Shown: positions 37,601 to 52,900 of the stretch, one piece after another
Layout of the letters: each line of letters opens with the position of its first letter
Numbering within the stretch: the first letter of the stretch is position 1
Origin: Strongylocentrotus droebachiensis
Taxonomy: Eukaryota; Echinodermata; Echinoidea; Camarodonta; Strongylocentrotidae
DNA length: 64,000 bases
Assembly (NCBI GenBank): GCA_035222895.1
Contig: JAVYIG010006804.1
Span: 1-64,000, forward strand
Direction of reading: 5' to 3'
Notes under the pieces: model-generated
The model's input: the letters and a program-made list of their open reading frames with translations, nothing else
Database searches by the model: none
What the model was told of the DNA's origin: nothing
Made by a program: the position numbers and the translations under genes

Positions 37601-40600
37601 GGTCTCCTAAGTGGTATCATTATGCTGCGCTTGAGCTTCTCTTTCTGTTCGCGTCATCGGTTTATGTCTTTCATCTTTATTTATTGCGCAATGTTTAAAA
37701 CGATTAACTCGGTCTCCTAAGTGGTATCATTATGTTGCGCATGAGCTTCTCTACCTGTTCGCGTCATCGGTTGATGTTTTTCATTTGAAGCATTTTTTAC
37801 ATTTGAAAATATCTTTCTTATAAAGAATGCCATGGTCTCCTAAGTGGTATCATTATGCTGCCCTTGAGCTTCTCTTTCTGTTCGCGTCATGGGTTTATGT
37901 CTTTCATCTTTATTTATTGCGCAATGTTGAAAACAATTAAATCGCGTATATACTGTCATATTACGCAATAAAAGAGCCATTTGAAGCATTTTTTACGTTT
38001 GGAAATATCTTTTGTTAGTTTTTAATTACATTTGCAAATATCTTTCTTTCAAAGAATGCCATGGTCTCCTAAGTGGTATCATTATGTTGCGCATGAGCTT
38101 CTCTACCTGTTCGCGACATCGGTTTATGTTTCTCATCTTTCTTTATTGCGCAATGTTGAAAACAATTAAATCGCGTATATACTGTCATATTACGCAATAA
38201 AAGAGCCATTTGACGCATTTTTTACGTTTGGAAATATCTTTTGTTAGTTTTTAATTACATTTGCAAATATCTTTCTTTCAAAGAATGCCATGGTCTCCTA
38301 AGTGGTATCATTATGTTGCGCTTGAGCTTCTCTATATGTTCGCATCATCGGTTGATGTTTTTCATCTTTATTTATTGCGCAATGTTTAAAACGATTAACT
38401 CGGTCTCCTAAGTGGTATCATTATGCTGCGCTTGAGCTTCTCTTTCTGTTCGCGTCATCGGTTTATGTCTTTCATCTTTATTTATTGCGCAATGTTGAAA
38501 ACAATTAAATCGCGTATATACTGTCATATTACGCAATAAAAGAGCCATTTGAAGCATTTTTTACGTTTGGAAATATCTTTTGTTAGTTTTTAATTACATT
38601 TGCAAATATCTTTCTTTCAAAGAATGCTATGGTCTCCTAAGTGGTATCATTATGTTGCGCATGAGCTTCTCTACCTGTTCGCGACATCGGTTGATGTCTC
38701 TCATCGCAATAAATATTGCGCAATGTTGAAAACAATTAAATCGCGTATATACTGTCATATTGCGCAATAAAAGAGCCATTTGAAGCATTTTTTACATTTG
38801 CAAATATCTTTCTTTCAAAGAATGCCATGGTCTCCTAAGTGGTATCATTATGTTGCGCTTGAGCTTCTCTACCTGTTCAAGACATCGGTTTATGTTTCTC
38901 ATCTTTCTTTATTGCGCAATGTTGAAAACAATTAAATCGCGTATATACTGTCATATTACGCAATAAAAGAGCCATTTGAAGCATTTTTTACGTTTGGAAA
39001 TATCTTTTGTTAGTTTTTAATTACATTTGCAAATATTTTTCTTTTAAAGAATGCCATGGTCTCCTAAGTGGTATCATTATGTTGCGCATGAGCTTCTCTA
39101 TATGTTCGCATCATCGGTTGATGTTTTTCATCTTTATTTATTGCGCAATGTTTAAAACGATTAACTCGGTCTCCTAAGTGGTATAATTATGCTGCGCTTG
39201 AGCTTCTCTTTCTGTTCGCGTCATCGGTTTATGTCTTTCATCTTTATTTATTGCGCAATGTTTAAAACGATTAACTCGGTCTCCTAAGTGGTATCATTAT
39301 GTTGCGCATGAGCTTCTCTACCTGTTCGCGTCATCGGTTGATGTTTTTCATTTGAAGCATTTTTTACATTTGAAAATATCTTTCTTATAAAGAATGCCAT
39401 GGTCTCCTAAGTGGTATCATTATGTTGCGCTTGAGCTTCTCTACCTGTTCAAGACATCGGTTTATGTTTCTCATCTTTATTTATTGCGCAATGTTGAAAA
39501 CAATTAAATCGCGTATATACTGTCATATTACGCAATAAAAGAGCCATTTGAAGCATTTTTTACGTTTGGAAATATCTTTTGTTAGTTTTTAATTACATTT
39601 GCAAATATCTTTCTTTCAAAGAATGCCATGGTCTCCTAAGTGGTATCATTATGTTGCGCATGAGCTTCTCTACCTGTTCGCGACATCGGTTTATGTTTCT
39701 CATCTTTCTTTATTGCGCAATGTTGAAAACAATTAAATCGCGTATATACTGTCATATTACGCAATAAAAGAGCCATTTGACGCATTTTTTACGTTTGGAA
39801 ATATCTTTTGTTAGTTTTTAATTACATTTGCAAATATCTTTCTTTCAAAGAATGCCATGGTCTCCTAAGTGGTATCATTATGTTGCGCATGAGCCTCTCT
39901 ATATGTTCGCATCATCGGTTGATGTTTTTCATCTTTATTTATTGCGCAATGTTTAAAACGATTAACTCGGTCTCCTAAGTGGTATCATTATGCTGCGCTT
40001 GAGCTTCTCTTTCTGTTCGCGTCATCGGTTTATGTCTTTCATCTTTATTTATTGCGCAATGTTGAAAACAATTAAATCGCGTATATACTGTCATATTACG
40101 CAATAAAAGAGCCATTTGAAGCATTTTTTACGTTTGGAAATATCTTTTGTTAGTTTTCAATTACATTTGCAAATATCTTTCTTTCAAAGAATGCCATGGT
40201 CTCCTAAGTGGTATCATTATGTTGCGCATGAGCCTCTCTATATGTTCGCATCATCGGTTGATGTTTTTCATCTTTATTTATTGCGCAATGTTTAAAACGA
40301 TTAACTCGGTCTCCTAAGTGGTATCATTATGCTGCGCTTGAGCTTCTCTTTCTGTTCGCGTCATCGGTTTATGTCTTTCATCTTTATTTATTGCGCAATG
40401 TTGAAAACAATTAAATCGCGTATATACTGTCATATTACGCAATAAAAGAGCCATTTGAAGCATTTTTTACGTTTGGAAATATCTTTTGTTAGTTTTCAAT
40501 TACATTTGCAAATATCTTTCTTTTAAAGAATGCCATGGTCTCCTAAGTGGTATCATTATGTTGCGCATGAGCTTCTCTATATGTTCGCATCATCGGTTGA

Positions 40601-41676
40601 TGTTTTTCATCTTTATTTATTGCGCAATGTTTAAAACGATTAACTCGGTCTCCTAAGTGGTATCATTATGCTGCGCTTGAGCTTCTCTTTCTGTTCGCGT
40701 CATCGGTTTATGTCTTTCATCTTTATTTATTGCGCAATGTTGAAAACAATTAAATCGCGTATATACTGTCATATTACGCAATAAAAGAGCCATTTGAAGC
40801 ATTTTTTACGTTTGGAAATATCTTTTGTTAGTTTTTAATTACATTTGCAAATATTTTTCTTTTAAAGAATGCCATGGTCTCCTAAGTGGTATCATTATGT
40901 TGCGCATGAGCTTCTCTATATGTTCGCATCATCGGTTGATGTTTTTCATCTTTATTTATTGCGCAATGTTTAAAACGATTAACTCGGTCTCCTAAGTGGT
41001 ATAATTATGCTGCGCTTGAGCTTCTCTTTCTGTTCGCGTCATCGGTTTATGTCTTTCATCTTTATTTATTGCGCAATGTTTAAAACGATTAACTCGGTCT
41101 CCTAAGTGGTATCATTATGTTGCGCATGAGCTTCTCTACCTGTTCGCGTCATCGGTTGATGTTTTTCATTTGAAGCATTTTTTACATTTGAAAATATCTT
41201 TCTTATAAAGAATGCCATGGTCTCCTAAGTGGTATCATTATGCTGCCCTTGAGCTTCTCTTTCTGTTCGCGTCATGGGTTTATGTCTTTCATCTTTATTT
41301 ATTGCGCAATGTTGAAAACAATTAAATCGCGTATATACTGTCATATTACGCAATAAAAGAGCCATTTGAAGCATTTTTTACGTTTGGAAATATCTTTTGT
41401 TAGTTTTTAATTACATTTGCAAATATCTTTCTTTCAAAGAATGCCATGGTCTCCTAAGTGGTATCATTATGTTGCGCATGAGCTTCTCTACCTGTTCGCG
41501 ACATCGGTTTATGTTTCTCATCTTTCTTTATTGCGCAATGTTGAAAACAATTAAATCGCGTATATACTGTCATATTACGCAATAAAAGAGCCATTTGACG
41601 CATTTTTTACGTTTGGAAATATCTTTTGTTAGTTTTTAATTACATTTGCAAATATCTTTCTTTCAAAGAATGCCAT
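31605..41676 (+). repeat. Satellite array mosaic, paralogous to the left end of the window
   Basis: Blocks: D D 31605-32282; A with one extra base 32283-33084; D D 33085-33762; S-S-L-K 33763-34409; C 34410-34871; A 34872-35672; D D D A 35673-37490; A 37491-38291; B 38292-38828; lone L 38829-39057; A 39058-39858; D D D A 39859-41676. From about 32.25 kb onward the order and spacing match 0.95-10.4 kb at an offset of 31,301 bp, including the extra A at about 32898 and the lone L after K at 38829. This copy lacks the scattered indels of the left end. Confidence 0.92.
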
Positions 41677-44600
41677 GGTCTCCTAAGTGGTATCATTATG
41701 TTGCGCTTGAGCTTCTCTATATGTTCGCATCATCGGTTGATGTTTTTCATCTTTATTTATTGCGCAATGTTTAAAACGATTAACTCGGTCTCCTAAGTGG
41801 TATCATTATGCTGCGCTTGAGCTTCTCTTTCTGTTCGCGTCATCGGTTTATGTCTTTCATCTTTATTTATTGCGCAATGTTTAAAACGATTAACTCGGTC
41901 TCCTAAGTGGTATCATTATGTTGCGCATGAGCTTCTCTACCTGTTCGCGTCATCGGTTGATGTTTTTCATTTGAAGCATTTTTTACATTTGAAAATATCT
42001 TTCTTATAAAGAATGCCATGGTCTCCTAAGTGGTATCATTATGCTGCCCTTGAGCTTCTCTTTCTGTTCGCGTCATGGGTTTATGTCTTTCATCTTTATT
42101 TATTGCGCAATGTTGAAAACAATTAAATCGCGTATATACTGTCATATTACGCAATAAAAGAGCCATTTGAAGCATTTTTTACGTTTGGAAATATCTTTTG
42201 TTAGTTTTTAATTACATTTGCAAATATCTTTCTTTCAAAGAATGCCATGGTCTCCTAAGTGGTATCATTATGTTGCGCATGAGCTTCTCTACCTGTTCGC
42301 GACATCGGTTTATGTTTCTCATCTTTCTTTATTGCGCAATGTTGAAAACAATTAAATCGCGTATATACTGTCATATTACGCAATAAAAGAGCCATTTGAC
42401 GCATTTTTTACGTTTGGAAATATCTTTTGTTAGTTTTTAATTACATTTGCAAATATCTTTCTTTCAAAGAATGCCATGGTCTCCTAAGTGGTATCATTAT
42501 GTTGCGCTTGAGCTTCTCTATATGTTCGCATCATCGGTTGATGTTTTTCATCTTTATTTATTGCGCAATGTTTAAAACGATTAACTCGGTCTCCTAAGTG
42601 GTATCATTATGCTGCGCTTGAGCTTCTCTTTCTGTTCGCGTCATCGGTTTATGTCTTTCATCTTTATTTATTGCGCAATGTTGAAAACAATTAAATCGCG
42701 TATATACTGTCATATTACGCAATAAAAGAGCCATTTGAAGCATTTTTTACGTTTGGAAATATCTTTTGTTAGTTTTTAATTACATTTGCAAATATCTTTC
42801 TTTCAAAGAATGCTATGGTCTCCTAAGTGGTATCATTATGTTGCGCATGAGCTTCTCTACCTGTTCGCGACATCGGTTGATGTCTCTCATCGCAATAAAT
42901 ATTGCGCAATGTTGAAAACAATTAAATCGCGTATATACTGTCATATTGCGCAATAAAAGAGCCATTTGAAGCATTTTTTACATTTGCAAATATCTTTCTT
43001 TCAAAGAATGCCATGGTCTCCTAAGTGGTATCATTATGTTGCGCTTGAGCTTCTCTATATGTTCGCATCATCGGTTGATGTTTTTCATCTTTATTTATTG
43101 CGCAATGTTTAAAACGATTAACTCGGTCTCCTAAGTGGTATCATTATGCTGCGCTTGAGCTTCTCTTTCTGTTCGCGTCATCGGTTTATGTCTTTCATCT
43201 TTATTTATTGCGCAATGTTGAAAACAATTAAATCGCGTATATACTGTCATATTACGCAATAAAAGAGCCATTTGAAGCATTTTTTACGTTTGGAAATATC
43301 TTTTGTTAGTTTTTAATTACATTTGCAAATATCTTTCTTTCAAAGAATGCTATGGTCTCCTAAGTGGTATCATTATGTTGCGCATGAGCTTCTCTACCTG
43401 TTCGCGACATCGGTTGATGTCTCTCATCGCAATAAATATTGCGCAATGTTGAAAACAATTAAATCGCGTATATACTGTCATATTGCGCAATAAAAGAGCC
43501 ATTTGAAGCATTTTTTACATTTGCAAATATCTTTCTTTCAAAGAATGCCATGGTCTCCTAAGTGGTATCATTATGTTGCGCTTGAGCTTCTCTATATGTT
43601 CGCATCATCGGTTGATGTTTTTCATCTTTATTTATTGCGCAATGTTTAAAACGATTAACTCGGTCTCCTAAGTGGTATCATTATGTTGCGCTGGAGCTTC
43701 TCTACCTGTTCGCGACATCGGTTTATGTTTCTCATTTGAAGCATTTTTTACATTTGCAAATATCTTTCTTATAAAGAATGCCATGGTCTCCTAAGTGGTA
43801 TCATTATGTTGCGCTTGAGCTTCTCTACCTGTTCAAGACATCGGTTTATGTTTCTCATCTTTCTTTATTGCGCAATGTTGAAAACAATTAAATCGCGTAT
43901 ATACTGTCATATTACGCAATAAAAGAGCCATTTGAAGCATTTTTTACGTTTGGAAATATCTTTTGTTAGTTTTTAATTACATTTGCAAATATTTTTCTTT
44001 TAAAGAATGCCATGGTCTCCTAAGTGGTATCATTATGTTGCGCATGAGCTTCTCTATATGTTCGCATCATCGGTTGATGTTTTTCATCTTTATTTATTGC
44101 GCAATGTTTAAAACGATTAACTCGGTCTCCTAAGTGGTATAATTATGCTGCGCTTGAGCTTCTCTTTCTGTTCGCGTCATCGGTTTATGTCTTTCATCTT
44201 TATTTATTGCGCAATGTTTAAAACGATTAACTCGGTCTCCTAAGTGGTATCATTATGTTGCGCATGAGCTTCTCTACCTGTTCGCGTCATCGGTTGATGT
44301 TTTTCATTTGAAGCATTTTTTACATTTGAAAATATCTTTCTTATAAAGAATGCCATGGTCTCCTAAGTGGTATCATTATGTTGCGCTTGAGCTTCTCTAC
44401 CTGTTCAAGACATCGGTTTATGTTTCTCATCTTTATTTATTGCGCAATGTTGAAAACAATTAAATCGCGTATATACTGTCATATTACGCAATAAAAGAGC
44501 CATTTGAAGCATTTTTTACGTTTGGAAATATCTTTTGTTAGTTTTTAATTACATTTGCAAATATCTTTCTTTCAAAGAATGCCATGGTCTCCTAAGTGGT

Positions 44601-47600
44601 ATCATTATGTTGCGCATGAGCTTCTCTACCTGTTCGCGACATCGGTTTATGTTTCTCATCTTTCTTTATTGCGCAATGTTGAAAACAATTAAATCGCGTA
44701 TATACTGTCATATTACGCAATAAAAGAGCCATTTGACGCATTTTTTACGTTTGGAAATATCTTTTGTTAGTTTTTAATTACATTTGCAAATATCTTTCTT
44801 TCAAAGAATGCCATGGTCTCCTAAGTGGTATCATTATGTTGCGCATGAGCCTCTCTATATGTTCGCATCATCGGTTGATGTTTTTCATCTTTATTTATTG
44901 CGCAATGTTTAAAACGATTAACTCGGTCTCCTAAGTGGTATCATTATGCTGCGCTTGAGCTTCTCTTTCTGTTCGCGTCATCGGTTTATGTCTTTCATCT
45001 TTATTTATTGCGCAATGTTGAAAACAATTAAATCGCGTATATACTGTCATATTACGCAATAAAAGAGCCATTTGAAGCATTTTTTACGTTTGGAAATATC
45101 TTTTGTTAGTTTTCAATTACATTTGCAAATATCTTTCTTTCAAAGAATGCCATGGTCTCCTAAGTGGTATCATTATGTTGCGCATGAGCCTCTCTATATG
45201 TTCGCATCATCGGTTGATGTTTTTCATCTTTATTTATTGCGCAATGTTTAAAACGATTAACTCGGTCTCCTAAGTGGTATCATTATGCTGCGCTTGAGCT
45301 TCTCTTTCTGTTCGCGTCATCGGTTTATGTCTTTCATCTTTATTTATTGCGCAATGTTGAAAACAATTAAATCGCGTATATACTGTCATATTACGCAATA
45401 AAAGAGCCATTTGAAGCATTTTTTACGTTTGGAAATATCTTTTGTTAGTTTTCAATTACATTTGCAAATATCTTTCTTTTAAAGAATGCCATGGTCTCCT
45501 AAGTGGTATCATTATGTTGCGCATGAGCTTCTCTATATGTTCGCATCATCGGTTGATGTTTTTCATCTTTATTTATTGCGCAATGTTTAAAACGATTAAC
45601 TCGGTCTCCTAAGTGGTATAATTATGCTGCGCTTGAGCTTCTCTTTCTGTTCGCGTCATCGGTTTATGTCTTTCATCTTTATTTATTGCGCAATGTTTAA
45701 AACGATTAACTCGGTCTCCTAAGTGGTATCATTATGTTGCGCATGAGCTTCTCTACCTGTTCGCGTCATCGGTTGATGTTTTTCATTTGAAGCATTTTTT
45801 ACATTTGAAAATATCTTTCTTATAAAGAATGCCATGGTCTCCTAAGTGGTATCATTATGCTGCCCTTGAGCTTCTCTTTCTGTTCGCGTCATGGGTTTAT
45901 GTCTTTCATCTTTATTTATTGCGCAATGTTGAAAACAATTAAATCGCGTATATACTGTCATATTACGCAATAAAAGAGCCATTTGAAGCATTTTTTACGT
46001 TTGGAAATATCTTTTGTTAGTTTTTAATTACATTTGCAAATATCTTTCTTTCAAAGAATGCCATGGTCTCCTAAGTGGTATCATTATGTTGCGCATGAGC
46101 TTCTCTACCTGTTCGCGACATCGGTTTATGTTTCTCATCTTTCTTTATTGCGCAATGTTGAAAACAATTAAATCGCGTATATACTGTCATATTACGCAAT
46201 AAAAGAGCCATTTGACGCATTTTTTACGTTTGGAAATATCTTTTGTTAGTTTTTAATTACATTTGCAAATATCTTTCTTTCAAAGAATGCCATGGTCTCC
46301 TAAGTGGTATCATTATGTTGCGCTTGAGCTTCTCTATATGTTCGCATCATCGGTTGATGTTTTTCATCTTTATTTATTGCGCAATGTTTAAAACGATTAA
46401 CTCGGTCTCCTAAGTGGTATCATTATGCTGCGCTTGAGCTTCTCTTTCTGTTCGCGTCATCGGTTTATGTCTTTCATCTTTATTTATTGCGCAATGTTGA
46501 AAACAATTAAATCGCGTATATACTGTCATATTACGCAATAAAAGAGCCATTTGAAGCATTTTTTACGTTTGGAAATATCTTTTGTTAGTTTTTAATTACA
46601 TTTGCAAATATCTTTCTTTCAAAGAATGCTATGGTCTCCTAAGTGGTATCATTATGTTGCGCATGAGCTTCTCTACCTGTTCGCGACATCGGTTGATGTC
46701 TCTCATCGCAATAAATATTGCGCAATGTTGAAAACAATTAAATCGCGTATATACTGTCATATTGCGCAATAAAAGAGCCATTTGAAGCATTTTTTACATT
46801 TGCAAATATCTTTCTTTCAAAGAATGCCATGGTCTCCTAAGTGGTATCATTATGTTGCGCTTGAGCTTCTCTATATGTTCGCATCATCGGTTGATGTTTT
46901 TCATCTTTATTTATTGCGCAATGTTTAAAACGATTAACTCGGTCTCCTAAGTGGTATCATTATGTTGCGCTGGAGCTTCTCTACCTGTTCGCGACATCGG
47001 TTTATGTTTCTCATTTGAAGCATTTTTTACATTTGCAAATATCTTTCTTATAAAGAATGCCATGGTCTCCTAAGTGGTATCATTATGTTGCGCTTGAGCT
47101 TCTCTACCTGTTCAAGACATCGGTTTATGTTTCTCATCTTTCTTTATTGCGCAATGTTGAAAACAATTAAATCGCGTATATACTGTCATATTACGCAATA
47201 AAAGAGCCATTTGAAGCATTTTTTACGTTTGGAAATATCTTTTGTTAGTTTTTAATTACATTTGCAAATATTTTTCTTTTAAAGAATGCCATGGTCTCCT
47301 AAGTGGTATCATTATGTTGCGCATGAGCTTCTCTATATGTTCGCATCATCGGTTGATGTTTTTCATCTTTATTTATTGCGCAATGTTTAAAACGATTAAC
47401 TCGGTCTCCTAAGTGGTATAATTATGCTGCGCTTGAGCTTCTCTTTCTGTTCGCGTCATCGGTTTATGTCTTTCATCTTTATTTATTGCGCAATGTTTAA
47501 AACGATTAACTCGGTCTCCTAAGTGGTATCATTATGTTGCGCATGAGCTTCTCTACCTGTTCGCGTCATCGGTTGATGTTTTTCATTTGAAGCATTTTTT

Positions 47601-49911
47601 ACATTTGAAAATATCTTTCTTATAAAGAATGCCATGGTCTCCTAAGTGGTATCATTATGTTGCGCTTGAGCTTCTCTACCTGTTCGCGACATCGGTTTAT
47701 GTTTCTCATCTTTCTTTATTGCGCAATGTTGAAAACAATTAAATCGCGTATATACTGTCATATTACGCAATAAAAGAGCCATTTGAAGCATTTTTTACGT
47801 TTGGAAATATCTTTTGTTAGTTTTTAATTACATTTGCAAATATCTTTCTTTCAAAGAATGCCATGGTCTCCTAAGTGGTATCATTATGTTGCGCATGAGC
47901 TTCTCTACCTGTTCGCGACATCGGTTTATGTTTCTCATCTTTCTTTATTGCGCAATGTTGAAAACAATTAAATCGCGTATATACTGTCATATTACGCAAT
48001 AAAAGAGCCATTTGACGCATTTTTTACGTTTGGAAATATCTTTTGTTAGTTTTTAATTACATTTGCAAATATCTTTCTTTCAAAGAATGCCATGGTCTCC
48101 TAAGTGGTATCATTATGTTGCGCATGAGCCTCTCTATATGTTCGCATCATCGGTTGATGTTTTTCATCTTTATTTATTGCGCAATGTTTAAAACGATTAA
48201 CTCGGTCTCCTAAGTGGTATCATTATGCTGCGCTTGAGCTTCTCTTTCTGTTCGCGTCATCGGTTTATGTCTTTCATCTTTATTTATTGCGCAATGTTGA
48301 AAACAATTAAATCGCGTATATACTGTCATATTACGCAATAAAAGAGCCATTTGAAGCATTTTTTACGTTTGGAAATATCTTTTGTTAGTTTTCAATTACA
48401 TTTGCAAATATCTTTCTTTCAAAGAATGCCATGGTCTCCTAAGTGGTATCATTATGTTGCGCATGAGCCTCTCTATATGTTCGCATCATCGGTTGATGTT
48501 TTTCATCTTTATTTATTGCGCAATGTTTAAAACGATTAACTCGGTCTCCTAAGTGGTATCATTATGCTGCGCTTGAGCTTCTCTTTCTGTTCGCGTCATC
48601 GGTTTATGTCTTTCATCTTTATTTATTGCGCAATGTTGAAAACAATTAAATCGCGTATATACTGTCATATTACGCAATAAAAGAGCCATTTGAAGCATTT
48701 TTTACGTTTGGAAATATCTTTTGTTAGTTTTCAATTACATTTGCAAATATCTTTCTTTTAAAGAATGCCATGGTCTCCTAAGTGGTATCATTATGTTGCG
48801 CATGAGCTTCTCTATATGTTCGCATCATCGGTTGATGTTTTTCATCTTTATTTATTGCGCAATGTTTAAAACGATTAACTCGGTCTCCTAAGTGGTATCA
48901 TTATGCTGCGCTTGAGCTTCTCTTTCTGTTCGCGTCATCGGTTTATGTCTTTCATCTTTATTTATTGCGCAATGTTGAAAACAATTAAATCGCGTATATA
49001 CTGTCATATTACGCAATAAAAGAGCCATTTGAAGCATTTTTTACGTTTGGAAATATCTTTTGTTAGTTTTTAATTACATTTGCAAATATTTTTCTTTTAA
49101 AGAATGCCATGGTCTCCTAAGTGGTATCATTATGTTGCGCATGAGCTTCTCTATATGTTCGCATCATCGGTTGATGTTTTTCATCTTTATTTATTGCGCA
49201 ATGTTTAAAACGATTAACTCGGTCTCCTAAGTGGTATAATTATGCTGCGCTTGAGCTTCTCTTTCTGTTCGCGTCATCGGTTTATGTCTTTCATCTTTAT
49301 TTATTGCGCAATGTTTAAAACGATTAACTCGGTCTCCTAAGTGGTATCATTATGTTGCGCATGAGCTTCTCTACCTGTTCGCGTCATCGGTTGATGTTTT
49401 TCATTTGAAGCATTTTTTACATTTGAAAATATCTTTCTTATAAAGAATGCCATGGTCTCCTAAGTGGTATCATTATGCTGCCCTTGAGCTTCTCTTTCTG
49501 TTCGCGTCATGGGTTTATGTCTTTCATCTTTATTTATTGCGCAATGTTGAAAACAATTAAATCGCGTATATACTGTCATATTACGCAATAAAAGAGCCAT
49601 TTGAAGCATTTTTTACGTTTGGAAATATCTTTTGTTAGTTTTTAATTACATTTGCAAATATCTTTCTTTCAAAGAATGCCATGGTCTCCTAAGTGGTATC
49701 ATTATGTTGCGCATGAGCTTCTCTACCTGTTCGCGACATCGGTTTATGTTTCTCATCTTTCTTTATTGCGCAATGTTGAAAACAATTAAATCGCGTATAT
49801 ACTGTCATATTACGCAATAAAAGAGCCATTTGACGCATTTTTTACGTTTGGAAATATCTTTTGTTAGTTTTTAATTACATTTGCAAATATCTTTCTTTCA
49901 AAGAATGCCAT
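41677..49911 (+). repeat. Complete 8,235-bp higher-order repeat, copy 2
   Basis: Same 50-module order as copy 1; each module start is the copy 1 start plus 31,301. I found no length difference and no base difference in the stretches I compared. It is directly followed by copy 3. Confidence 0.92.
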
Positions 49912-52900
49912 GGTCTCCTAAGTGGTATCATTATGTTGCGCTTGAGCTTCTCTATATGTTCGCATCATCGGTTGATGTTTTTCATCTTTATTTATTGCGC
50001 AATGTTTAAAACGATTAACTCGGTCTCCTAAGTGGTATCATTATGCTGCGCTTGAGCTTCTCTTTCTGTTCGCGTCATCGGTTTATGTCTTTCATCTTTA
50101 TTTATTGCGCAATGTTTAAAACGATTAACTCGGTCTCCTAAGTGGTATCATTATGTTGCGCATGAGCTTCTCTACCTGTTCGCGTCATCGGTTGATGTTT
50201 TTCATTTGAAGCATTTTTTACATTTGAAAATATCTTTCTTATAAAGAATGCCATGGTCTCCTAAGTGGTATCATTATGCTGCCCTTGAGCTTCTCTTTCT
50301 GTTCGCGTCATGGGTTTATGTCTTTCATCTTTATTTATTGCGCAATGTTGAAAACAATTAAATCGCGTATATACTGTCATATTACGCAATAAAAGAGCCA
50401 TTTGAAGCATTTTTTACGTTTGGAAATATCTTTTGTTAGTTTTTAATTACATTTGCAAATATCTTTCTTTCAAAGAATGCCATGGTCTCCTAAGTGGTAT
50501 CATTATGTTGCGCATGAGCTTCTCTACCTGTTCGCGACATCGGTTTATGTTTCTCATCTTTCTTTATTGCGCAATGTTGAAAACAATTAAATCGCGTATA
50601 TACTGTCATATTACGCAATAAAAGAGCCATTTGACGCATTTTTTACGTTTGGAAATATCTTTTGTTAGTTTTTAATTACATTTGCAAATATCTTTCTTTC
50701 AAAGAATGCCATGGTCTCCTAAGTGGTATCATTATGTTGCGCTTGAGCTTCTCTATATGTTCGCATCATCGGTTGATGTTTTTCATCTTTATTTATTGCG
50801 CAATGTTTAAAACGATTAACTCGGTCTCCTAAGTGGTATCATTATGCTGCGCTTGAGCTTCTCTTTCTGTTCGCGTCATCGGTTTATGTCTTTCATCTTT
50901 ATTTATTGCGCAATGTTGAAAACAATTAAATCGCGTATATACTGTCATATTACGCAATAAAAGAGCCATTTGAAGCATTTTTTACGTTTGGAAATATCTT
51001 TTGTTAGTTTTTAATTACATTTGCAAATATCTTTCTTTCAAAGAATGCTATGGTCTCCTAAGTGGTATCATTATGTTGCGCATGAGCTTCTCTACCTGTT
51101 CGCGACATCGGTTGATGTCTCTCATCGCAATAAATATTGCGCAATGTTGAAAACAATTAAATCGCGTATATACTGTCATATTGCGCAATAAAAGAGCCAT
51201 TTGAAGCATTTTTTACATTTGCAAATATCTTTCTTTCAAAGAATGCCATGGTCTCCTAAGTGGTATCATTATGTTGCGCTTGAGCTTCTCTATATGTTCG
51301 CATCATCGGTTGATGTTTTTCATCTTTATTTATTGCGCAATGTTTAAAACGATTAACTCGGTCTCCTAAGTGGTATCATTATGCTGCGCTTGAGCTTCTC
51401 TTTCTGTTCGCGTCATCGGTTTATGTCTTTCATCTTTATTTATTGCGCAATGTTGAAAACAATTAAATCGCGTATATACTGTCATATTACGCAATAAAAG
51501 AGCCATTTGAAGCATTTTTTACGTTTGGAAATATCTTTTGTTAGTTTTTAATTACATTTGCAAATATCTTTCTTTCAAAGAATGCTATGGTCTCCTAAGT
51601 GGTATCATTATGTTGCGCATGAGCTTCTCTACCTGTTCGCGACATCGGTTGATGTCTCTCATCGCAATAAATATTGCGCAATGTTGAAAACAATTAAATC
51701 GCGTATATACTGTCATATTGCGCAATAAAAGAGCCATTTGAAGCATTTTTTACATTTGCAAATATCTTTCTTTCAAAGAATGCCATGGTCTCCTAAGTGG
51801 TATCATTATGTTGCGCTTGAGCTTCTCTATATGTTCGCATCATCGGTTGATGTTTTTCATCTTTATTTATTGCGCAATGTTTAAAACGATTAACTCGGTC
51901 TCCTAAGTGGTATCATTATGTTGCGCTGGAGCTTCTCTACCTGTTCGCGACATCGGTTTATGTTTCTCATTTGAAGCATTTTTTACATTTGCAAATATCT
52001 TTCTTATAAAGAATGCCATGGTCTCCTAAGTGGTATCATTATGTTGCGCTTGAGCTTCTCTACCTGTTCAAGACATCGGTTTATGTTTCTCATCTTTCTT
52101 TATTGCGCAATGTTGAAAACAATTAAATCGCGTATATACTGTCATATTACGCAATAAAAGAGCCATTTGAAGCATTTTTTACGTTTGGAAATATCTTTTG
52201 TTAGTTTTTAATTACATTTGCAAATATTTTTCTTTTAAAGAATGCCATGGTCTCCTAAGTGGTATCATTATGTTGCGCATGAGCTTCTCTATATGTTCGC
52301 ATCATCGGTTGATGTTTTTCATCTTTATTTATTGCGCAATGTTTAAAACGATTAACTCGGTCTCCTAAGTGGTATAATTATGCTGCGCTTGAGCTTCTCT
52401 TTCTGTTCGCGTCATCGGTTTATGTCTTTCATCTTTATTTATTGCGCAATGTTTAAAACGATTAACTCGGTCTCCTAAGTGGTATCATTATGTTGCGCAT
52501 GAGCTTCTCTACCTGTTCGCGTCATCGGTTGATGTTTTTCATTTGAAGCATTTTTTACATTTGAAAATATCTTTCTTATAAAGAATGCCATGGTCTCCTA
52601 AGTGGTATCATTATGTTGCGCTTGAGCTTCTCTACCTGTTCAAGACATCGGTTTATGTTTCTCATCTTTATTTATTGCGCAATGTTGAAAACAATTAAAT
52701 CGCGTATATACTGTCATATTACGCAATAAAAGAGCCATTTGAAGCATTTTTTACGTTTGGAAATATCTTTTGTTAGTTTTTAATTACATTTGCAAATATC
52801 TTTCTTTCAAAGAATGCCATGGTCTCCTAAGTGGTATCATTATGTTGCGCATGAGCTTCTCTACCTGTTCGCGACATCGGTTTATGTTTCTCATCTTTCT